From the NCBI GenBank assembly GCA_049320945.1, contig JBMOQT010000089.1, positions 1-12,529 on the forward strand: a DNA stretch of 12,529 nt. The letters run 5' to 3'. A program made the position numbers and the translations under genes. The notes beneath the pieces were generated by a model that searched no databases, was not told where the DNA came from, and worked only from the letters and a program-made list of their open reading frames with translations. This DNA is from DYIB01 sp049320945. Lineage in GTDB: Bacteria; Pseudomonadota; Gammaproteobacteria; Burkholderiales; Rhodocyclaceae. Numbering within the stretch: the stretch's first letter is position 1; the number at the start of each line of letters is the position of its first letter. This document shows positions 7,166-12,529 of this stretch, one piece after another.

Positions 7166-7504
7166 ACGGATTTCGACCGCACGCTGAACATCGCTCACGA
7201 AGATCCATCCCGCTTCGGGCTGGCCAGTGTGCGCCGCTTTGGCGATGACATCCGCCAGTACGTCGGCGGAGTCGTCGGCGCACACCAGTTCCAGCTTGTA
7301 CTCAGCGATGACGGGCTCAGCGAGCTCCATGGAGTAGTGCTGCTGCGACGGGTCCGCGCTTGCGAGCGGCCGCTGCACCTGGGACACGGTGAGGTTGTGG
7401 CAGCCGGTGCCCGCGGTGCCCAGGTCGCAGAGGCCGGAGTCGCGCAGGGCCTGGAGCACGTCGGCGACACGGTGTTGCCGGATGAATGCCTTGATCTCCT
7501 TCAT
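7163..7504 (-). CDS. PII-like signalling protein of the metal-efflux-linked type (PII-NG-like), 113 aa
   Basis: Length and fold pattern match the PII family. It starts MKEIKAFIRQHRVADVLQAL and ends TGQPEAGWIFVSDVQRAVEIR (about 93-113), which aligns with the GlnB C-terminal signature TGKIGDGKIFV..V..RIR. By hand alignment several GlnB landmarks are changed: the uridylylated Tyr51 position is Leu61, Lys58 is Glu68, Lys90 is Trp100 and Arg101 is Glu111. The TGE tail after the last Arg is absent. It is therefore unlikely to be a classic GlnD-modified nitrogen sensor. A divergent PII group beside heavy-metal RND pumps has been described as PII-NG, and this fits by context. The start at 7504 has a good site (GGAAGGAGA) upstream; the frame's earlier ATG at 7564 overlaps the previous gene. 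Role inferred: cytoplasmic sensing or control of the pump. Confidence 0.85.
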   Translation of the reverse strand: MKEIKAFIRQHRVADVLQALRDSGLCDLGTAGTGCHNLTVSQVQRPLASADPSQQHYSMELAEPVIAEYKLELVCADDSADVLADVIAKAAHTGQPEAGWIFVSDVQRAVEIR

Positions 7505-7532
7505 ACCAATCTCCTTCCCGCTCGATGCGGGC

Positions 7533-7967
7533 CTACTCGAAACGAACGGGAAGACGCGTTCCATCGGCGGTGAAGCACGTTCCTGCCGGAGTCAGAGCGC
7601 CGCGCCACGCCACCGCGCACCGCATCTGCGCGCCGTCGGCGGCACGCAGGTCGGCCTCCGCCGAACGGGTGAGGTGGTCGGTATCTTGGCCCGAGAAAAT
7701 CCGGTCCCAATGCCTGCGGTTGGTCCCGTACCTGCGCCGCAGTTCTTTCATGTTCTGGGTCTTTTCGATGGCAAAGCCGCGCGCCTCGAAGCGCTTGCCC
7801 TCGAACTCGATGACCATTTCCGGCGGTTCCGGGCCTTCGTGCGAGAACCAGCCGACGCCGAGCGCCGGATCGCTTTCTTCCGGCAGGAGGCCATGGACAT
7901 GCGCACCGCAAGCGGACAGCACCAGAACCGCCGCGCAGGCTGCCATCGTCGATAGTGTTTTCATCAT
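7533..7967 (-). CDS. Small periplasmic lipoprotein A, 144 aa
   Basis: A lipoprotein signal (MMKTLSTMAACAAVLVLSAC) has lipobox LSAC with Cys20 as the lipidated residue. The mature part starts with a short HVHG stretch, then a predicted strand VIEFEGKRFEARG (52-64), an RRRYGTNRRHW region, AADG (109-112), C117, C131 and a final DG (135-136). This spacing parallels the lipoprotein at 6731-7153. Two ATGs in tandem are possible (7967 or 7964); GGGGGAAGAA upstream gives 5 or 8 nt spacing, so either may be used. The frame's ATG at 8027 lies inside czcA and is rejected. It begins 17 bp after the czcA stop, so it belongs to the same operon. Function unknown; a periplasmic accessory to the pump is inferred. 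Confidence 0.85.
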   Translation of the reverse strand: MMKTLSTMAACAAVLVLSACGAHVHGLLPEESDPALGVGWFSHEGPEPPEMVIEFEGKRFEARGFAIEKTQNMKELRRRYGTNRRHWDRIFSGQDTDHLTRSAEADLRAADGAQMRCAVAWRGALTPAGTCFTADGTRLPVRFE

Positions 7968-7984
7968 TTCTTCCCCCGTTGGGA

Positions 7985-10900
7985 TCAAGTCGATTGCACG
8001 CGGCGTTCCCGCCGCGTCTCCACCCACTCGTACATGAGCGGGAGCAGCAACAGCGTCAACGCCGTGGATGTGAAGAGCCCCCCCACGACCACCGTAGCCA
8101 GGGGTCGCTGGGTCTCTGCGCCGACGCCCTGGGAGAGCAGCATCGGGATGAGGCCGAGGATCGCCACCGAAGCGGTCATCAGCACCGGCCGCAGGCGCAG
8201 CGCCGCACCCCGGCGCACCGCCTCGCGGATCGACAGGCCCTGACTGCGCTGGTCATTGAGGAAGGAGACCAGCACGATGCCGTTCAACATCGCCACGCCG
8301 AACACGGCGATGAAGCCGATGGCCGACGGCACCGACACGTACTGGCCGGTCAGCGCCAGCCCGAAGACCCCGCCGATGACGGCGAAGGGGACGTTGGCGA
8401 TGATCAGCGTGGCGTGGGTGAGGGAGTTGAAGGCGGTATAGAGCAGCACGAAGATGAGGCCGATGGTCAGCGGCACGATGAGGGCGAGGCGCGCCATGGC
8501 GCGCTGCTGGTTCTCGAAGGCGCCACCCCACTCGATCCAGTAGCCTTCGGGCAGCTTCACCTGGCTGCGGATCCTGGCGTCGGCCTCCTTGACGAAGCCA
8601 TCCACGTCGCGCCCCTTCACGTCCATCTGCAGCACGGCGTAGCGGGAGAGCTGCTCGCGACGCACGAAGGTGTAGCCTTCGTCCGTCTCCACCGTGGCCA
8701 CGCGCGAGAGCGGCACCAGCGCCCCGGTCTGGGTGCGCAGCGGGATATCGCCGATCGCTTGCGGCGTGTTGCGGAAAGCTTCGTCGAGGCGCACCTGGAT
8801 GTCGAAGCGGCGCACGCCGTCGATCAAGGTACTCACCGCCTTGCCGCCGATTCCGGCCTGCACCACTTCCAGGATCTCGTCGGCGTTGATGCCGAAGCGC
8901 GCCGCCTCTTCACGGTTCACCTTGACCACCAGTTGCGGCTTGCCCTTGTTGGCCTCCAGCGAGAGGTCGGCGACGCCGGGCACGCCGCCCAGCACCGGCT
9001 TGATTTGCCCGGCCAGGCGGTCGAGGGTGGCGAGGTCGGGCCCGTAGAGCTTGAGCGCCAGCGTGGCGCGCACGCCGGAGATCAATTCCTCCACGCGCAT
9101 CTGGATGGGCTGGGTATTGCCCAGCACCACCGTGGGCAAGGCCTGCTCCAGGGCCTCCTTCATCCGGTCGGAGAGTTCCGGCATGGAGATCCTCTCCGGC
9201 CATTCGTCCTGAGGCTTCACATCCACCAGCACTTCCATGTAGTTGGCATCCGTGGTCTCGCCCTTCTCGGCGCGCCCGATGGTGGCCAGGACCGACTTGG
9301 TCTGGGGGAACTGCTGCTTCAGCACGGCATCCATCCGCTGCGACACCCGCACCGACTCCTCCAGCGAGGTCGACGGGATGCCGGTGACGCGGAACATGAT
9401 GGCGCCTTCCTGCAGCGTGGGCATGAACTCCCTGCCGAGGAAGGGAAAGGTGGCGAGCGCCGCGATGAGCAGCAGCAGCGCCGCGCCGATCAACTTCTTC
9501 TTGTTCTCCAGCGCCCGGTCGAGCAGCGGCAGATAGGCGCTCTTGACCCAGCGCACGAGGAAGGTGTCCTTCTCCTCCTTTGACTTCAGGATCAGGGCCG
9601 AGAGCACCGGCACGAGGGTGAGGGTGAGGATCAGCGAGCCCGCCATGGCGAAGGTGATGGTGAGCGCCATGGGCTTAAAGAGCTTGCCTTCCAGGCCGGT
9701 GAGCGAGAAAAGCGGCAGGAAGACGACGATGATGATCAGGATGGCGAAGGCGATGGGGTTGATCACCTCGCGCGCGGCCTCCAGGACGACATGGGTACGG
9801 TTCACCGTCCTGCCTGCCTGGTGGGAGAGGAGGCGAAAGCCGTTCTCCACCATCACCACGGCGCCGTCTACTATCATGCCGATGCCGATGGCGAGTCCCG
9901 CGAGCGACATGAGGTTGGCCGACAGGCCGAAATACTGCATGAGCAGGAAGGCGATCAGCATGGCCAGCGGCAGCGTGACGATCACCACGACCGCCGATCG
10001 GATCTCGCCCAGGAACAGGAAGAGCACGATCGCCACCAGGATGGAACCTTCCACTAGGGCGCTCTCGGCGGTCTTGAGGGCCTTCTCCACGATCTCGGTG
10101 CGGTCGTAGGCCGGGTTGATGGAAACGCCGGCCGGCAGCGCCTGCCGCGCCAAATCGAGCTTCTGCTTCACCGCATCCACCACGTTCTTGGCGTTCTCGT
10201 TGATGCGGGCGAGCGCGATGCCCAGTGCCACTTCCTTGCCGTCCCGGGTCACCGCGCCGAAGCGCAGCGCCGGGCCTTCCTTCACCTCGGCCACCTCATG
10301 CACGTGGATGGGCACGCCCTCGCGCTCGGCGACGACGATGTTGCCGATGTCGGTGGTGTTGGCCACCAGGCCCAGGCCGCGAACGAGGTACTGCTCCTGG
10401 CCGAGGTTCACGTACTGCCCGCCCACCTGCCGGTTGTTGGCGGCGAGCGCCTCCATCACGGCCTTGAAGGAGAGGCCGTACTTGATGAGCTTCTGCGGAT
10501 GGATCAGCACCTGGTACTGCTTTTCCTGGCCGCCCCAGGTGGTGACGTCGTCCACCCCCGGCGCCGTGCGCAGCATGAGGCGCACGCTCCAGTCGTGCAG
10601 AGTGCGCAGGTCCATGGCCGAGAGCTTCTTGTCGGCCGATTCGACCGTGTACCAGAAGACCTGGCCCAGCCCCGAACTGTTCGGGCCGAGGCTCGGTTCG
10701 CCGTAGCCCTGAGGCAGGCGTTCCTTCGCCTCCTGCAGCTTCTCGCCCACCAGGCGCCGGGCGAAGTAGATGTCCACGTCGTCCTTGAAATAGACGCCGA
10801 CGTAGGACAGGCCGAACAGGGATACGGAGCGGATCTGTTCCACACCCGGCAGGCCCGCCATAGCGGTCTCGATGGGCGCTGTGAGCAGCTTCTCCACGTC

Positions 10901-11077
10901 CTCGGCGGCAAGCCCTGGCGATTCCGTATAGACGTTCACCTGGTTCGGGGTGACATCCGGGAAGGCGTCCACCGGCACCGTAAGCCAGGCGCGGGCGCCG
11001 AAGAAGATGACGAGCGCGAAGCCCAGCAGGACCAGCAGCTTGTAGCGTAGCGAGAGATCGACGATGTGATTGAGCAT
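7985..11077 (-). CDS. czcA: Heavy-metal efflux RND pump, inner-membrane subunit (CzcA family), 1030 aa
   Basis: Full-length HME-RND permease, a proton/metal antiporter and the motor of the tripartite pump. It has the RND layout: TM1 (about 12-31), a large periplasmic loop, TM2-TM6 (about 341-497), TM7 (about 529-546), a second periplasmic loop and TM8-TM12 (about 863-1014). The N-terminal WLTVPVDAFPDVTPNQV and GEFENQ-like GGAFENQQRAM segments are family marks. In TM4 the stretch MIVDGAVVMVEN (401-412) keeps D404 and E411, matching CzcA D408 and E415, but the CzcA D402 position is G398. The CusA methionines are not conserved: Arg, Tyr and Glu664 by hand alignment. A divalent cation (Zn, Cd, Co or Ni) is therefore more likely than Cu or Ag; the exact metal is not settled. 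The ribosome site overlaps the czcB stop codon. Confidence 0.96.
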   Translation of the reverse strand: MLNHIVDLSLRYKLLVLLGFALVIFFGARAWLTVPVDAFPDVTPNQVNVYTESPGLAAEDVEKLLTAPIETAMAGLPGVEQIRSVSLFGLSYVGVYFKDDVDIYFARRLVGEKLQEAKERLPQGYGEPSLGPNSSGLGQVFWYTVESADKKLSAMDLRTLHDWSVRLMLRTAPGVDDVTTWGGQEKQYQVLIHPQKLIKYGLSFKAVMEALAANNRQVGGQYVNLGQEQYLVRGLGLVANTTDIGNIVVAEREGVPIHVHEVAEVKEGPALRFGAVTRDGKEVALGIALARINENAKNVVDAVKQKLDLARQALPAGVSINPAYDRTEIVEKALKTAESALVEGSILVAIVLFLFLGEIRSAVVVIVTLPLAMLIAFLLMQYFGLSANLMSLAGLAIGIGMIVDGAVVMVENGFRLLSHQAGRTVNRTHVVLEAAREVINPIAFAILIIIVVFLPLFSLTGLEGKLFKPMALTITFAMAGSLILTLTLVPVLSALILKSKEEKDTFLVRWVKSAYLPLLDRALENKKKLIGAALLLLIAALATFPFLGREFMPTLQEGAIMFRVTGIPSTSLEESVRVSQRMDAVLKQQFPQTKSVLATIGRAEKGETTDANYMEVLVDVKPQDEWPERISMPELSDRMKEALEQALPTVVLGNTQPIQMRVEELISGVRATLALKLYGPDLATLDRLAGQIKPVLGGVPGVADLSLEANKGKPQLVVKVNREEAARFGINADEILEVVQAGIGGKAVSTLIDGVRRFDIQVRLDEAFRNTPQAIGDIPLRTQTGALVPLSRVATVETDEGYTFVRREQLSRYAVLQMDVKGRDVDGFVKEADARIRSQVKLPEGYWIEWGGAFENQQRAMARLALIVPLTIGLIFVLLYTAFNSLTHATLIIANVPFAVIGGVFGLALTGQYVSVPSAIGFIAVFGVAMLNGIVLVSFLNDQRSQGLSIREAVRRGAALRLRPVLMTASVAILGLIPMLLSQGVGAETQRPLATVVVGGLFTSTALTLLLLPLMYEWVETRRERRVQST

Positions 11078-11090
11078 GTCGATCCCCTCA
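11078..11090 (-). promoter_or_regulatory. czcA ribosome binding site overlapping the czcB stop codon
   Basis: On the - strand TGAGGGGATCGAC precedes the czcA ATG at 11077. TGA is the czcB stop and GAGGGG the Shine-Dalgarno, so adaptor and pump translation are probably coupled. Confidence 0.75.
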
Positions 11091-12356
11091 GTGCGCGTGG
11101 CCTTCGCCGAGCTGCGATTTCATGACGCGCGCCTTGAGGGCGTAGGTGCCGGCGGTCACCACCTTGTCGCCCGCCGCAAGCCCATTCTTCACTACGACGC
11201 GGCCGCGCAGCTTCTCGCCCAGTTCGACGGCGCGCGGCTCGAAGCCGCCGTGCTCCTCGATGAAGACCGTGGGCTGGCCTTGCATCAGGACCACTGCCTC
11301 CTCCGGCAGAACCAGGGCCTTGACCTTGGCCTCCTTGCCGCGCGTGCCATTTGTGGCAATCGCCGCCGTGGCGAACATCTCGGGCTTGAGCCGCCCGTCC
11401 GGATTGGCGACTTCCACCCGGGCCTGCACGGTGCGCGTCTCCTTGTCCACGACGGCGGCGATATAGGTGAGCTTGCCGCGGAAGGCTTCGTCGGGGTAGG
11501 CGGCGACGGTGACCGCTGCATCCGCTCCGACCTTCACGCGGCCGAGATCCTTCTCGAACAGGTTGGCCTCAATCCAAAGTTTCGAGAGGTCGGCCACGGT
11601 GAAGAGCTGCTTGTCCGGCTGGGCCAGCTCACCGAGGATGGCGTGCTTCTCGATGACGGTCCCGCCAAACGGCGTCGTGAGAGGAAAGGTGGACACGGCC
11701 TTGCCGTCAGCGGCAGGTGCAGGATTCACGCCCAGCATGCGCAGGCGGTCTCCGGCAGCCGCGAGCGCCGCCTTCGACTTCTCGTACTCCGCATGGGCGC
11801 GTAGGTGGTCCTTCTGGGCGATGATCTGATCGCCATGCAGCTTCTCGGCACGTTCGAAATCCGCCTTCGCCACCGCGTGCTGGGTCACTGCCTGGAGATA
11901 GACCGAATGCGCTTCACCCACTTCGAGACTGTCGAGTACGGCCAGTGTCTGTCCGGCCTTCACCTGATCGCCCAGATTGGCGTTGACCTTGACGATGCGG
12001 CCGGGCACGCGCGGCGCCACGTGGGTGATGCGGTCCTGGTTGGGGCGAATGGTGGCAGTCACCGTCACCTGCTCGCTCACCTCCTGCTCGGCGAGGGCTT
12101 CGACCTTGATGCCGGCAGCCTGGATCTCTTCGGGCTTGAGCTTGAGCTGATCGGCGCCGTCGTGCTTCTCCTCGTGCTTGTCCTCGCCTTCGTGCGCGGG
12201 CGCATCCTTTGCCCCGTGCTTGTCTTCCGCTTTGCCAGCGGCGCTCTGGTAGGCAGTGGCCTGCGGCGGCTCGCTTTTGCCGCAGCCCGCAAGGATCAGG
12301 GCCGACAAGCCGAGGGCGAAAAGGCCGGCTCGATGCAAATTGAATGCGTTCGTCAT
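11088..12356 (-). CDS. czcB: Heavy-metal efflux RND periplasmic adaptor (CzcB family), lipoprotein, 422 aa
   Basis: Membrane fusion protein that links the pump to the outer-membrane factor. From Met at 12356 it has a lipoprotein signal with lipobox LAGC (Cys25). A His- and acid-rich segment follows (about 42-69; His47, 55, 61, 65), a plausible periplasmic metal-binding stretch, and the protein ends GEGHAH. The lipoyl/barrel-sandwich part begins around ITHVAPRVPGRIVKVNANLGDQV and is followed by a helical hairpin (GEAHSVYLQAVTQHAVAKADF), the second lipoyl half (TTPFGGTVIEKHAILGE), and beta-barrel and membrane-proximal domains. The frame's upstream ATG at 12434 overlaps the czcC stop, but it would put 26 polar residues before the signal peptide, so it is rejected. 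The ribosome site at the chosen start is weak (GAAAG). It lies 74 bp after czcC. Confidence 0.94.
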   Translation of the reverse strand: MTNAFNLHRAGLFALGLSALILAGCGKSEPPQATAYQSAAGKAEDKHGAKDAPAHEGEDKHEEKHDGADQLKLKPEEIQAAGIKVEALAEQEVSEQVTVTATIRPNQDRITHVAPRVPGRIVKVNANLGDQVKAGQTLAVLDSLEVGEAHSVYLQAVTQHAVAKADFERAEKLHGDQIIAQKDHLRAHAEYEKSKAALAAAGDRLRMLGVNPAPAADGKAVSTFPLTTPFGGTVIEKHAILGELAQPDKQLFTVADLSKLWIEANLFEKDLGRVKVGADAAVTVAAYPDEAFRGKLTYIAAVVDKETRTVQARVEVANPDGRLKPEMFATAAIATNGTRGKEAKVKALVLPEEAVVLMQGQPTVFIEEHGGFEPRAVELGEKLRGRVVVKNGLAAGDKVVTAGTYALKARVMKSQLGEGHAH

Positions 12357-12430
12357 GAATGATCTTTCGCTGCTTGGTTGTTCGAGAGGGTGCAGGCAGG
12401 TCGAATGGTCGGAAGGCTTCACTGCGCGTC

Positions 12431-12529
12431 TCATTGCCGTGCGCTCCAGCCTGCCGCCTGTTCCAGCTCGACGCGTGTCAGGGCGAGCTCGGTCGTGGCT
12501 TCCAGCACCTCGCGGCGGGTATCCAGGAC
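12431..12529 (-). CDS. czcC: Outer-membrane factor of the metal pump (CzcC/TolC family), C-terminal 32 codons only
   Basis: The frame enters from the right edge and reads VLDTRREVLEATTELALTRV, then ELEQAAGWSARQ and a TGA stop at 12431-12433. This helical pattern of alternating Leu and Ala with Arg/Glu, ending in LE.AAGW, is typical of the last helix of CzcC/TolC proteins. Its place directly upstream of czcB in the czcCBA order supports it. Only the tail is visible; the start, signal peptide and promoter lie outside the window. The identification rests on a short segment and gene order. Confidence 0.75.
   Translation of the reverse strand, partial: VLDTRREVLEATTELALTRVELEQAAGWSARQ

Noticed and set aside
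7955..9583. Long + strand frame (542 codons) opposite czcA
   Set aside because: The - strand is unambiguously an RND pump. The + strand product is a His/Arg/Glu-rich shadow with no domain.
7985..11077. CusA-type copper/silver pump
   Set aside because: The methionine cluster that defines CusA is missing at all three positions in the hand alignment.
12357..12434. ATG at 12434 (overlapping the czcC stop) as the czcB start
   Set aside because: It would place 26 polar residues ahead of a good lipoprotein signal peptide; Met at 12356 gives a standard signal.
1..12529. CRISPR arrays, IS ends, tRNA genes and attachment sites
   Set aside because: No spaced direct repeats, transposase-like frame, cloverleaf or tRNA-end duplication was seen on either strand.

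Overview
The window is GC-rich, densely coded DNA of proteobacterial type. Codon use and the protein families suggest a beta- or gammaproteobacterium, but no marker gene here fixes the lineage. It looks like accessory DNA: a piece of mobile-element backbone (integrative conjugative element or plasmid) on the left, facing a heavy-metal efflux operon on the right. No integrase, IS element, tRNA, CRISPR array or origin is visible.

Left block (about 1-6141, + strand). Two small overlapping genes of unknown function (84-653 and 650-940) are followed by one very large gene (1197-6098) that fuses an adenine-type DNA methyltransferase to an SNF2-like helicase. Such fusions, related to phage P1 DarB, are common on conjugative elements and are usually linked to evading host restriction. 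Both transcription units start with the same structured leader: a CCCC..GGGA / TCCCG..GGGG hairpin, then a second hairpin whose 3' arm contains the Shine-Dalgarno sequence. A compensatory A-T to T-A change between the two copies supports a conserved RNA element. The block ends in a strong intrinsic terminator (6105-6141).

Right block (12529 down to 6219, - strand). This is the distal part of a CzcCBA-type (HME-RND) metal efflux operon: the last 32 codons of the outer-membrane factor czcC, the lipoprotein adaptor czcB and the pump czcA. Four more genes follow with short gaps or overlaps: a small lipoprotein, a PII-like protein, a second small lipoprotein and an ankyrin-repeat protein. The two lipoproteins look like paralogues. 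The PII-like protein lacks several residues that GlnB uses for ATP binding and for uridylylation. Pump-residue comparison argues against a CusA-type Cu/Ag pump and for a divalent-metal pump, though it is not a textbook CzcA either.

How they may work together: CzcA, CzcB and CzcC would form the trans-envelope pump. The PII-like and ankyrin proteins would act on the cytoplasmic side and the two lipoproteins in the periplasm. The lipoprotein/PII-like/lipoprotein/ankyrin block is the part least explained by known biology, and the shared leader RNA is the strongest non-coding signal. No gene-free stretch exceeds 300 bases; the longest is 941-1196, which holds a terminator-like hairpin and the second leader.
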